Shown: piece by piece, positions 50,943 through 60,268 of the stretch | Position numbering within the stretch: position 1 is the stretch's first letter | Layout of the letters: the number at the start of each line of letters is the position of its first letter | From: Streptomyces sp. NBRC 109706 | Lineage (GTDB): Bacteria > Actinomycetota > Actinomycetes > Streptomycetales > Streptomycetaceae | Assembly: GCF_000974485.1 (NCBI RefSeq) | Contig: NZ_BBOM01000007.1 | Coordinates: forward strand, 744,001 to 808,000 | Direction of reading: 5' to 3' | Length of the DNA: 64,000 nt | Notes under the pieces: model-generated | Told to the model about the DNA's origin: nothing | The model's input: the letters and a program-made list of their open reading frames with translations, nothing else | Databases searched by the model: none | Program-made: the position numbers and the translations under genes

Positions 50943-52165
50943 TCCCGGCGGTTGTCCTTCTCTTCTCGGGTTGTCGCCGAGGTGGGAAGGGCAAGCCGAA
51001 CGGCGAACCCTCCCGTGCTCCGCGGGCCGATGGTGATGGTCCCGCCGTAGAGCTTGACCCGCTCCCGCATCCCGATCAACCCGTGACCGCCCCCCGGCAG
51101 CACTCTGTCCGAATTCACCCCCTTCCCGTCGTCGATGACGCTGACCGCCACCTGGCGCGGCAGATAGTGGATCTCCACGGTCGCGTTCGCGCCGGGGGCG
51201 TGCTTGATGACATTGGTCAGGGCCTCCTGGACCACCCGGTAGGCGCACAGGTCGACACCGGGCGCGAGCGGACGAGGGGCGCCCTCGACCCGCAGTTCGA
51301 CGGGGAGGCCGCCGGCGCGGACCCGGCCCACCAGTTCGTCGACCCGCGCCAGCCCCGGCATGGGCGCCGCCGACTCGCCCGCGCCGCCGTCTCCCGGCCC
51401 GCCCTCGGGACCGTCGTCCCTGAGCACTTCCAGCATCCGGCGCAGTTCGTCCAGGGCCTCGCGGCTGGTCTCGGCGATGGTGCCGAGCGCGGCGCGGGCG
51501 GTCGGCGGATCCGAGTCGAAGACAAAGCTGGCCAGCCCGGTCTGGACCGACACCACCGACATATGGTGCGCGACGATATCGTGCAACTCCCGCGCTATCC
51601 GCCGCCGTTCGTCGGCGACCGCGCGTCTGGCCCGTTCGGCCTGTTCGGCTCTGAGCCGGCGGGTCAGCTCGGCGGAGCGCCGCGCCAGGGTGCCGAACCA
51701 CACCAGCACGACGGAGAACAGCAGCGCCTGCGCCAGCACGGAGAGCGGCGCCTGGCTCTCGCTGACCGCGCCCGCGTAGAGCCAGAGGCAGGTCAGGGCG
51801 CCCGCACAGGCGACGGCCACCCGCAGGGAACGCGCCGAGGCCACCGTGTAGAGCGCGAGCAGCGGCCCGAAGGTGCACACCACCGGCCAGTAGCCGAGGC
51901 TGATGTACCAGAGCCCGGCGACCTGGGTCGCGGCGAACACCAGCACCGGCGCCCGGTTGCGCAGCGCGACCGGCAGCTGCGCGAGCGTCGCCAACACCTG
52001 CGCCTGCCAGTCCGGTTCCGGCCATCCCTGCGCCTCGGACTCGCCGGCGAGCAGCAGCGCCACACACACCATCGCGAGGGCGATCAGCGTGTCGACGGCC
52101 GGGGCGAGACGGGACGGGTACGGGCGGCGCCGACCGTCCCGGTGGGACGTCTGTCTCGGGCGCAT
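50939..52165 (-). CDS. DesK/NarX-type sensor histidine kinase
   Basis: 408 residues from ATG 52163-52165; a TTG at 52204 would add 13 residues and neither has a good ribosome site. About four membrane helices in residues 25-160. HisKA_3 with the phospho-acceptor His in RRIARELHDIVAHHMSVVSVQ. HATPase_c with CAYRVVQEALTNVIKHAPG, SVIDDGKGVNS and GGGHGLIGMRERVKLYGG, all intact. Pairs with the regulator that overlaps it. The signal is unknown. Confidence 0.94.
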   Translation of the reverse strand: MRPRQTSHRDGRRRPYPSRLAPAVDTLIALAMVCVALLLAGESEAQGWPEPDWQAQVLATLAQLPVALRNRAPVLVFAATQVAGLWYISLGYWPVVCTFGPLLALYTVASARSLRVAVACAGALTCLWLYAGAVSESQAPLSVLAQALLFSVVLVWFGTLARRSAELTRRLRAEQAERARRAVADERRRIARELHDIVAHHMSVVSVQTGLASFVFDSDPPTARAALGTIAETSREALDELRRMLEVLRDDGPEGGPGDGGAGESAAPMPGLARVDELVGRVRAGGLPVELRVEGAPRPLAPGVDLCAYRVVQEALTNVIKHAPGANATVEIHYLPRQVAVSVIDDGKGVNSDRVLPGGGHGLIGMRERVKLYGGTITIGPRSTGGFAVRLALPTSATTREEKDNRRE

Positions 52166-52470
52166 CACCGCAGCGTAACGCCGCTCCCGTCGGAGCGGAG
52201 TCAACCCAGCGCGGTACTACAGGAGTTGTAGAGGAACGGCAGCACTGCCACCCCGGGTGACAGCGGAGTTCAACCCGCCGCCGGATGCCCCGGGGGCGAC
52301 GCGCGCCGTACCTTCGTCACCGTGCCGTCGCGCGGGGCGGTCCTCCTCGGGAGGGGGGAGGAGGAACGCCCGGCGCCACCAGGGGAGTTCGGGGAACGGC
52401 CGGTCCGCAGCGCGCCTCGCTGCCACAATGCGGTGGGGTTGAGGATTGGCGTGACGGATCGGGAGGGCGC
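52166..52470. other. Divergent promoter space between kinase and NACHT genes
   Basis: 305 bases with no gene I can support. An inverted repeat CTACA-GGAGT-TGTAG lies at 52217-52231, about 55 bases from the kinase start, and could be an operator. The NACHT gene has GGGAGGGCGC directly before its GTG start. Confidence 0.45.
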
Positions 52471-55400
52471 GTGGTCGCGGAGGCAGCGGCGTTTCGGCTG
52501 GGGACAAAGGTGGCGAGCGCGGCGGCCCGATGGTGGCTGGGGGTACGGCGGCGGGACCAGGAACGCCACCTGCCGATGGAGGAGTTGATCCGGCTCCGGG
52601 TGCAGGGGCTGCGCTACCAGCGCGAGGTGAAGCAGCAGTTCGACCAGATCACCAACGCGGTGTTCGACCGCCTGGAGCCGTTCCTGCGGCACGCGTTCGG
52701 ACGGCTGGACGAGGGCGGCCGACAGGCCGTGCTCGACGCCGTGGCCGACACCTTCGCCCGGGCGGACCTCACCGACGAGGCGCTGTTCGCCGCGAACGCG
52801 CGCCCGGCCGAGCTGAGCCGCGCCATCACCGGATCGGTGAAAAGCCCCACGGGATTGAACGAGGCGGAGACCCGGCTCTACGAGATCTTGTTCGCCGAAT
52901 GCGTCGAGTACTACGCGCATATCGTCCGCAGCCTCCCGGTCTTCGAGGAGCGCGCCACCGGCGAACTGCTGGCCCGGACCGCCTCGTTGGGCGACGGGGT
53001 GACGCGCATCCTGGAACGCCTCCCGGACCGTTCGCTGTTCGCGCCGGACGGCACCGACCAGGACACCGGCTTCCGCCGCGAGTATCTGCAGCTGGTCAGC
53101 CGGGATCTGGACGAGGTCGAGCTGTTCCGCCGCCCGTCCGACCAGGCGACCGGCCTCCGCATGCGGCTCTCCGTCGCCTATGTGAGCCTGCGGGCGACCG
53201 GCGGCAACGGCCGGCGCCGCCGGGGCGCCATCCGCGAACTGCCCATGCCACGACCGGACATGGGCAACTGGGAGAAGGGTGGCGACGACAGCTCCGGCAT
53301 GCGTGTCGAGGCCGCGCTGCGCGACACGAAGCGGGTGCTGCTGCGCGGCGAGGCCGGCTCGGGCAAGACGACGCTGCTGCGCTGGCTGGCCGTGATGGCC
53401 GCACGGGGCACGTTCCAGGGCGAGTTGGTCGACTGGAACGGGCTGACGCCGGTCCTCGTCAAGCTCCGCGAGTACAGCGGGCGACCGATGCCCGCCCCGG
53501 GCGCCATGCTGGACGGCGTCGCCGGCGCGATCACCGGAATCATGCCCCAGGGCTGGGTGGAACGCCAACTGCGGGACGGGCAGGCGCTGTTGCTGATCGA
53601 CGGCGTGGACGAACTGCTGGACCGGGACCGGCGGGCGGTCCGCGACTGGCTGCGCAAACTGCTGGGCCAGTACCCCGAGACGCGGGTGGTCGTCACCTCA
53701 CGACCGGCCGCCGCCAGCGCCCGGTGGCTACACGGGGAGGGCTTCGCGGCCCTGCACCTGGACCGGATGACCCCGCCGGACCTGGCCGCCTTTGTCCGCC
53801 AGTGGCACCAGGCGGTACGCGAGCTGGGCCAGGAACTGCCGTGCGGCGTCGACGAGTTGCCGCGGTACGAACAGTCCCTGCTAGCCAGCCTCAAGGATCG
53901 GGCGCATCTCCAGTCGCTGGCCGGCACCCCGCTGCTGGCCACCATGCTCTGCGCGATGCATCTGAACCGAAGCCGCCAACTGCCGCGCGACCGCATGGAG
54001 TTGTACCGCAGCGCCCTGCACACCCTGGTCCACGACCGGGACGCGGACCGCAATGTGCCCAGCGCGGTGGACAGCCGGCTGAGCCTCGGCGACAAGCTGG
54101 TCGTGCTGCGCGATCTGGCCTGGCGGCTGTCGGACAACAACCGCAGCGAGATCGCCGTCGACCGCGCGGCCGGCTATGTCACGACCAAACTGCGGGCGAT
54201 GCGCCATCTGGACGAGCTGGACGGTCCGGCGGTTCTGGAGCAACTACGGCATCGGGCCGGGGTGTTTGCGCTCATCGGCCGAGGGCCGGATCGACTTCGT
54301 CCACCGCACCTTCCAGGAGTATCTGGCCGCCGAGGAGGCGGCCGAGCAGGACCGCATCGGCAGCCTGGTCGGCCGCGCGCATCTGGACCTCTGGCGGGAA
54401 ACCATCATCATGACGGCCGGCCACGCCAACGCCCCCCAACGCACGGAACTACTCGACGGCATCCTCAACCGCGCGGACGCCGAGCCCCGCCACGCCCGCA
54501 CCCTGCGCCTGCTGGCGGCGGCCTGCCAGGAGACGCTGCCCGAGATCCCCGATGGTCTTGCCGACCGCCTGGAGGAGGCGGTGACGAGACTGCTGCCGGC
54601 GCGGCGCCGGACCGATCCGCCCGCCCTGGCGGCGGTGGGGGCCAGCCTGTTGCGGCAGCTGCCAAGTTCACTGGGCCAACTGTCGGAGAAGGCGGCCATC
54701 CAGACGGTCCGCACGGTGGCCCTGATCGGCGGCGAGGAGTCGCTGAAGGTACTGGCCGACTGGGTGGGCGACGAACGGGAGGGGGTGGTCGGTGCACTGA
54801 TCGCCGCCTGGAACTACTTCGACGCGGATCTCTATGCCGACGAGGTGCTGTCCCAACTTCCGTTGGAGGGCTACGAGGTCCGGCTGACTCACTCCGGGCA
54901 GCTGCGGGTGGCGAGCCGGCTGCATGGGCTGACCAATGTGTTCATCACCTGCCCGGTACGAAACCTCGATTTCCTCGCAGACTTCCCACCCCTGAGGTAC
55001 CTATGGGTGTCCCAACTCGACGGGGAGGCCAACCTGTCCGTGCTCTGCAGCCATCCGCAGTTGGAAACTCTCGGCTTGTTCGGCCTCGGCTCGGTACAGG
55101 GCACGGCCGTGCTCAGCGACCTGCCCCAGCTGAAGCAGCTCGCTCTTCCCCTCGAAGGTGATCTAGCCCCCCAAGCCCTGCCTCTGCTCTCCGAGTTGAC
55201 TTTCCTCAGCATGTGCGGCGGCTCGATGGAGACCGACGACCTCGGCGTACTGACCGCCATGCCAAAGCTAAGGCACGTGGACCTGACGGGCGATGGCACG
55301 GGCACACCGCCGGGCTTCGAGGAACTGGCCGATATGACGGGCCTCACCTCCCTCTGGCTCCGTGACTACGATGTGGACACCTGGCTCTCCTCCCTCCGCA

Positions 55401-55579
55401 GCGTCCCGCCCGCGCTCTCCGAGCTGCACTGCTACTACAGCGTTGTGCCCGCCGACCCCGATGCGTTCGCGCGGCTGGGCAGCCTCGAATATGTGCTTCT
55501 CTTCCACTGCCACACCCCCGACGGCACCCCCGTCACCAGCTACGACATCCCCGGGGCGCACACCAGGGTGATCACCTGA
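52471..55579 (+). pseudogene. NACHT-LRR (NLR-like STAND NTPase), interrupted by a +1 frameshift
   Basis: Starts at GTG 52471 (GGGAGG upstream). Residues 1-250 are a helical N-terminal domain (LRYQREVKQQFDQITNAVFDRLEP) of the kind that precedes NACHT modules in actinobacteria. The NACHT NTPase has Walker A GEAGSGKTT (293-301), Walker B ALLLIDGVDELLD and the Arg sensor RVVVTSRPAA. Near residue 598 the frame breaks at TTT 54265-54267. Removing one T joins ...RHRAGV to LRSSAEGRIDFVHRTFQEYL. The second frame continues through a winged-helix remainder, an ARM/HEAT-like stretch and about seven leucine-rich repeats to the stop at 55579. The full protein would have about 1,035 residues. Bacterial NLRs of this layout defend against phage; this role is inference. 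Confidence 0.85.
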
Positions 55580-57173
55580 CCCCCCGCCCCAGCCTCCGCT
55601 GCGCCGTGGTGAAGATGCCCGCCGCGCCCGAAAGTGCCGCGCGGGCCGCGTTCGCGCCCGGGGCGCCGTGGACGCCGCCGCCGGGGTGGGCGGAGGCGGA
55701 GGCGAGGTAGAGGCCGCGTACCGGGGTCTCGGGGCGGCCGGTGCCGGGGATGGGGCGGAAGACGAGTTGCTGGTGAAGGCTGGTGGTGCCGCCGTTGATC
55801 GCGCCGCCGTGCAGGTTGCTGTCGGCCGCCTCCAAGGCGGGTGGGGCCAGGATCCTGCGGGCCGCGATCAGCGCGCGGAAGCCCGGCGCGTACCGTTCGA
55901 CCAGGTGCTCCATCCGGTCGGCCATGGCCTCCCGTTCGCGCTCGTCCCACCGTCCGGTCAGCCCCGAGGGGCCCGCGTCCGCGCGGACGCGGCGCGGCAC
56001 ATGGGTGTAGGCCCAGGCGGATTCGGTGCCGGCCGGGGAACGGGTGGGGTCGGTGGTGGTCATCTGGCCGAGCAGCAGAAACGGGCGGTCGGGGATGTCG
56101 CCCATGGCGAGTTGGGCGGCGAATCTGGTCAGATCGGCGATATCGGCGGCGAGATGCACCGTGCCCGCCTGGGCCGTCTGTGCCGTGGCCCAGGGGATGC
56201 GCCCGGTCAGGGCCCAGTCCACCTTGAATGTGGCGTGGTCCCACTGGAACCGCCGCAGGTCGTCGAGGAGTTGGGGCGGCAGCTGCTCGGGGCCCACCAG
56301 CTCGTGGTAGAGCTGTGGTGCCGTCACATCGGCCAGCACCGCGCGCCGGGCGGGGATCGTCGCGCCGTCGGCGGTGGTGACGCCGAGGGCGCGTCCGTCG
56401 CGCACCACGACGCGGCGCACGGGTTCGCCGCAGCGCACGGTGACGCCGCGCCGGCCCAGGCGTCGGACGAGCGCCCCCGTCAACTCCCCTGCGCCGCCCA
56501 CCGGTACGGGGAATCCGTGGGTCTGGCCGAGCATGCACATCAGCCAGCCGAAGCCGCCGCTGCCGGCCGATTCGGGCGGTAGGTCGGCGTGCAGGGCGCT
56601 GCCGGCGAGCAGGAGTTGGCCGCCCTCGCCGCGGAACTCCTCCTCGCCGAGGCGGCGGACCGGCAGCAGCATCCGGCGGGCCACCCGCAGTCCGCCGGCG
56701 GCGCGCAGCCGCAGCGCCAGCCGGGCGGCGGCGCGCACCGGCGGGAACGGGGTGAACAGGGTGTTGAGCAACTGCTCGCCCATGGCGTCCCAGAGCGCGA
56801 CCAACTGTTGCCAGGACTGCCCGTCCCCGGCGGCGAACGCGTCCAGGCGGGTGGCGGTCTCGGCGGGGTCGCGGCTCAGCACCGCGCAGCGGCCGTCGAG
56901 CAACGGGTGGGCGAGGACCTGGGGTGCGTGGCTCCAGCGCAGCCCTTCCCGCTCCAGCTGGAGGGCGGCCAGCACGGGCGAGGCTGCGGCCAGCGGATAG
57001 AAGGAGCTGAAGACGTCGGTCACATAGTCGGGGTGGACCGCGCGGTCGCTGCGTACCGCGCCGCCGGGCTCCGGCTGTGCCTCCAGCACCTCGACGGACC
57101 AGCCGGCGTCCGCCAGCAGGTTTGCCGCCACCAGCCCGTTGGGGCCCGCGCCGATCACCACGGCGTCGGTCAT
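55572..57173 (-). CDS. NAD(P)/FAD-dependent oxidoreductase, phytoene-dehydrogenase-like
   Basis: 533 residues. FAD motif at the N-terminus (AVVIGAGPNGLVAANLLADAG) and continuing VEVLEAQPEPGGAVRS, typical of the CrtI/amine-oxidase group. The C-terminus has the family's last FAD contact (GLYLASASAHPGGGVHGAPGANAARAAL). Substrate is not clear: no other carotenoid gene is present, so it need not be a phytoene desaturase. It overlaps the SRPBCC gene by four bases upstream and the NACHT gene end by eight bases (convergent). Confidence 0.93.
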   Translation of the reverse strand: MTDAVVIGAGPNGLVAANLLADAGWSVEVLEAQPEPGGAVRSDRAVHPDYVTDVFSSFYPLAAASPVLAALQLEREGLRWSHAPQVLAHPLLDGRCAVLSRDPAETATRLDAFAAGDGQSWQQLVALWDAMGEQLLNTLFTPFPPVRAAARLALRLRAAGGLRVARRMLLPVRRLGEEEFRGEGGQLLLAGSALHADLPPESAGSGGFGWLMCMLGQTHGFPVPVGGAGELTGALVRRLGRRGVTVRCGEPVRRVVVRDGRALGVTTADGATIPARRAVLADVTAPQLYHELVGPEQLPPQLLDDLRRFQWDHATFKVDWALTGRIPWATAQTAQAGTVHLAADIADLTRFAAQLAMGDIPDRPFLLLGQMTTTDPTRSPAGTESAWAYTHVPRRVRADAGPSGLTGRWDEREREAMADRMEHLVERYAPGFRALIAARRILAPPALEAADSNLHGGAINGGTTSLHQQLVFRPIPGTGRPETPVRGLYLASASAHPGGGVHGAPGANAARAALSGAAGIFTTAQRRLGRGVR

Positions 57174-57634
57174 GACCCGGGCCCTCCCGCGTCCGGGGCC
57201 GGTTCGACGTCCACCACCAGCCGTGCCAGCCGGTTGAGCATGCCTCGGTGGCGTAGCTGCTGCATGGCGTCCAGGAGACGGTTGTGGACGCGCCCGCCGA
57301 AGCCGCGCAGCGGGTGTTCGTCCATGATCACCAGCGTCTCGTCGCCCCAGGGCCGGACGTCCAGGGCGATCCGCGCGGTGCCCAGCGGGCCGCTGTAGGC
57401 CTCCAACTCCAGGATGCGCGGCGGTTCGTAGCGGCGGACCCAGGTGCGGCCGTGCAGATCGGTGCGGCCGATCCGCACCGTGTAGGCCAGGGCGGAGCCG
57501 ACCTCGGGCCAGTCGCCCTCGACCGGGGTCGACTCCCGCGTGCCCACCACCCAGGCCGCGTACCGGTAGGGGTCGCTCAGCACATCCCAGACGGCCGCGG
57601 GCGGTCGGGCGATCAGTCGGTGTCTCACGGCCAT
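57170..57634 (-). CDS. SRPBCC-family (START/polyketide cyclase-like) protein
   Basis: 154 residues. Helix-grip fold signs: VRHRLIARPPAAVWDVLSDPYRYAAWVVGTRE at the N-terminus and RTWVRRYEPPRILELEAYSGPLGTARIALDV in the middle. It likely holds a hydrophobic ligand, perhaps the substrate of the coupled FAD enzyme, with which it shares a four-base overlap. Divergent from the SDR gene with a 149-base gap that is unusually A+T-rich around 57680-57710 and should contain both promoters. Confidence 0.9.
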   Translation of the reverse strand: MAVRHRLIARPPAAVWDVLSDPYRYAAWVVGTRESTPVEGDWPEVGSALAYTVRIGRTDLHGRTWVRRYEPPRILELEAYSGPLGTARIALDVRPWGDETLVIMDEHPLRGFGGRVHNRLLDAMQQLRHRGMLNRLARLVVDVEPAPDAGGPGS

Positions 57635-57783
57635 GCGTGCTCCCGGGTACCGGGCCTGCCTCCCTGCCGGGAACAGGAGGAATGTACTGTTTCTATGGAG
57701 ATAGCATTTTTCCGCCGGTTCAGCAGCCTCGGGGCCACCAGCCGGAGGAATCCCGGGGCCGGCACGGGCGGAGAGGGACGGGC

Positions 57784-58725
57784 ATGCGGCTGCGGAACAG
57801 CGTGGTGGTCATCACCGGGGCGAGCAGCGGAGTGGGGCGCGCCTGTGCGGAACGGTTCGCCGCCCACGGTTGCGCGGTGGTCCTCGCCGCTCGACGGGCC
57901 GAGGAGCTGGCGGCCGTCGCCGAGCGCTGCCGCCGGCACCTGGGGGCCCGCGCGCTGGTGGTCCCTACCGATGTCACCGACACCGGGGCCGTGGCGGCGC
58001 TGGCCCGGCGGGCGCTGGCGGAGTACGGACGCATCGACGTGTGGGTCAACTGCGCGGCGGTGGCCGCGTTCGGCAGCCTGGCCTCCGTTCCGCCCGAGGT
58101 GTTCCGCCGCGTCCTGGACACCGGGCTGATGGGCTGTGTGCGTGGCGCCGGCGCGGCGCTGGCGGCGATGCGGGAGCAGGGCGCGGGCGTCCTGATCAAT
58201 GTCTCGTCGGCCGTCGCCGTCGCGCCCGTCCCCTACAACACGCCCTATGTGCTGGCGAAGAGCGCCGTGCGGGCGCTCGGCGGCTGTCTGCGGCAGGAGT
58301 TGCGGCTGAGCGGCCACCGGAACGTCCGGGTCTGCACCGTGCCGCCGGCCAGCATGGACACCCCGTTCTTCGCCAACGCCGCCAACTACTCGGGGCGCGC
58401 CGTCCGGCCGTTGGTGCCCGTCTACGCGCCGGAACGGGCCGCCCGGCGGATCGTCCGTCTGGTGCGGAGGCCGCGTCGCGAGGTCTTCGTGGGCCCGGCG
58501 GCCGGCGGTCTCGCGGTGCTGACTACCGTGCTGCCCGGCACCACGGAGGCGTTCGTCGCCCGCCGGATGGACCGTTACCACCTCCCCCGCACCGGTCGGC
58601 GCCGGACGGCGCGAGCAGTGTGCTCCACCCGCCGGCCGGGCCCGGCGCCCGGTACGGCGGCTGGCACGGCCGGAGCAGGACGGCGCTGCGCCGGCTGGCC
58701 GCCGGCTCCGCCGGGACGGCCCTGA
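57784..58725 (+). CDS. Short-chain dehydrogenase/reductase, C-terminus altered by a frameshift
   Basis: 313 residues as read from the ATG at 57784 (GAGAGGGACGGGC upstream). Rossmann motif VVVITGASSGVGRACAERF; active-site Ser in INVSSAVAVAPVPYNTPY with YVLAK giving Tyr-x3-Lys. After ~residue 268 the frame appears shifted at a C5 run (58584-58588). One more C gives RYHLPPHRSAPDGASS and the usual tail with GPGARYGGWHGR, ending at 58769. The catalytic domain is intact either way. It may cooperate with the neighbouring FAD, SRPBCC and alcohol dehydrogenase genes. Confidence 0.85.
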   Translation: MRLRNSVVVITGASSGVGRACAERFAAHGCAVVLAARRAEELAAVAERCRRHLGARALVVPTDVTDTGAVAALARRALAEYGRIDVWVNCAAVAAFGSLASVPPEVFRRVLDTGLMGCVRGAGAALAAMREQGAGVLINVSSAVAVAPVPYNTPYVLAKSAVRALGGCLRQELRLSGHRNVRVCTVPPASMDTPFFANAANYSGRAVRPLVPVYAPERAARRIVRLVRRPRREVFVGPAAGGLAVLTTVLPGTTEAFVARRMDRYHLPRTGRRRTARAVCSTRRPGPAPGTAAGTAGAGRRCAGWPPAPPGRP

Positions 58726-58762
58726 TTCTCGTCGGCCGTCGGCTGCGGCGGGCACGCCCCCG

Positions 58763-58795
58763 CCCCTGAGGACGCGGAGAGCCGCGTGTCAGGGG
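58763..58795. terminator. Bidirectional terminator between SDR and alcohol dehydrogenase
   Basis: CCCCTGA at 58763-58769 pairs with TCAGGGG at 58789-58795, and ACGCGG (58772-58777) with CCGCGT (58782-58787), with a small bulge. It includes the stop of the minus-strand dehydrogenase. Confidence 0.6.
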
Positions 58796-59967
58796 GTGAG
58801 CACGGTCTTGCCGGTCTCCTTGTGCTGGAAGCGTTGGTAGGCCGTGGCCGCCTGGTCCAGCCGGACATGGTCGGTGGCGAAGTCGTCCACGCCGAGTGGG
58901 TCGTCCCCGGTGAGCAGGGGCAGGATCTCGGGCACCCAGCGGCGGACGTTGGCCTGGCCCATGCGCAGCTGGATCTGCCGGTCGAAGAGCTTGAGCATGG
59001 GCATCGGGTCGGCCATGCCGCCGTAGACGCCGCTCAGCGAGATGGTCCCGCCGCGCCTGACCATGTCGATGGCCAGATAGAGCGCGGCCAGCCGGTCGAC
59101 GCCGGCCGTCGAGGCGGCCCGCCCGGCCAGCGGGTCGGGGAGCAGGTTGGCCAGGCGCTGCATCAGGGAGCCGACGGATCCGCCGTGCGCCTCCATGCCG
59201 ACGGCGTCGATCACCGCGTCGGGGCCTCGGCCGGCCGTGGCGTCCCAGACGGCCGTCACGATGTCCTGGTGCTCGCCGATGTCGAGGGTCTGGATCCCGC
59301 GCGCGGCGGCGCGTTTCAGCCGGTCGGGCACCAGGTCGATGCCGATCACCTGGCCGGCGCCCCGGTGCTTGGCGATGCGGCAGGCCATGTCCCCGATGGG
59401 GCCGAGCCCCAGGACGGCGACGCTGCCGCCGGGCGGAATGCCGGCGTACTCGACGGCCTGCCAGGCGGTCGGCAGCACATCGGAGAGATAGAGGTAACGG
59501 TCGTCGGGGAGCCCGTCGTCCGGCACCCTGATCGGGCCGTACTGGGCCTGCGGCACCCGCAGGTACTCGGCCTGCGCGCCGGGCACCGAGCCGTAGAGCC
59601 TGGTGTAGCCGAAGATCGCCGCGCCGCTGTCCTGCTCCCTGATCTGGGTGGTCTCGCACTGGGTCTGCAGGCCCTGGCGGCACATGAAGCAGTCGCCGCA
59701 GGCGATCTGGAACGGCACCACGACCCGGTCGCCGGGGGCGAGGTCGGTGACGGCGGCGCCGACCTCCTCGACGATGCCCATCGGCTCGTGGCCCAGGATG
59801 TCGCCGGGCGTCAGAAAGGGCGCGAGTACCTCGTAGAGGTGCAGGTCGGAGCCGCACAGGCCGGTGGAGGTGATGCGGATGACCGCGTCCGTCGACTGTT
59901 GGATGATCGGGTCGGGAACGTTGTCCACCCGGATGTCGCGCTTGCCGTGCCACACCGCCGCTTTCAC
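58789..59967 (-). CDS. Zinc-dependent alcohol dehydrogenase (formaldehyde-dehydrogenase-like)
   Basis: 392 residues. Catalytic zinc ligands Cys in TGLCGSDLHLYE and His-Glu in GDILGHEPMGIVEEVG; structural zinc Cys in CGDCFMCRQGLQTQC; NAD site VAVLGLGPIGDMACRIAKHRG. Length and the QDIVTAVWDATAGRGPDAVIDAVGME stretch place it in the glutathione-independent FDH-like branch of medium-chain dehydrogenases. Substrate unknown. It starts at ATG 59965-59967 and is divergent from the glucanase gene. Confidence 0.94.
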   Translation of the reverse strand: MKAAVWHGKRDIRVDNVPDPIIQQSTDAVIRITSTGLCGSDLHLYEVLAPFLTPGDILGHEPMGIVEEVGAAVTDLAPGDRVVVPFQIACGDCFMCRQGLQTQCETTQIREQDSGAAIFGYTRLYGSVPGAQAEYLRVPQAQYGPIRVPDDGLPDDRYLYLSDVLPTAWQAVEYAGIPPGGSVAVLGLGPIGDMACRIAKHRGAGQVIGIDLVPDRLKRAAARGIQTLDIGEHQDIVTAVWDATAGRGPDAVIDAVGMEAHGGSVGSLMQRLANLLPDPLAGRAASTAGVDRLAALYLAIDMVRRGGTISLSGVYGGMADPMPMLKLFDRQIQLRMGQANVRRWVPEILPLLTGDDPLGVDDFATDHVRLDQAATAYQRFQHKETGKTVLTP

Positions 59968-60180
59968 GCCGGACCACCTCCGCTGTCACGCCGCCGGCGC
60001 CTCGCCTTCCGGACCGGCCGAGTGCCCCGTCGGCGCCGGAGTATGCGGGCCAGCCGTGAAACGGAAGGGCGGTCCGCTTTCGGCCACCCCCAGGCCCAGG
60101 CCCCGGCCCCGGCCGTCTGCCGAGGGGCCCGCTTCCCCAGCAACCCGGTTGTTCCGGTGCGGAGTTCGCCCTCTCGCTCG
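59968..60180. other. Upstream region of the alcohol dehydrogenase, no gene seen
   Basis: Part of the 301-base divergent space; very G+C-rich, with no motif that I recognise. The promoter and operator of the glucanase occupy 60181-60234. Confidence 0.5.
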
Positions 60181-60234
60181 TTGACGGCCCGGAGGGGGCG
60201 TGCAAGCATCGGGCCGCACAGAGAGCGCTCTCTG
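60181..60234 (+). promoter_or_regulatory. Glucanase promoter overlapped by a LacI-type operator
   Basis: TTGACG (60181-60186), 17-base spacer, AAGCAT (60204-60209). Ten bases further lies the perfect 16-base palindrome CAGAGAGCGCTCTCTG (60219-60234), whose centre AGCGCT matches LacI-family operators of streptomycetes (CebR site TGGGAGCGCTCCCA). Position over the transcription start fits repression. Confidence 0.7.
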
Positions 60235-60268
60235 AGCGCCCCTCGCCCCTCCCCCACCTGGACGAACG

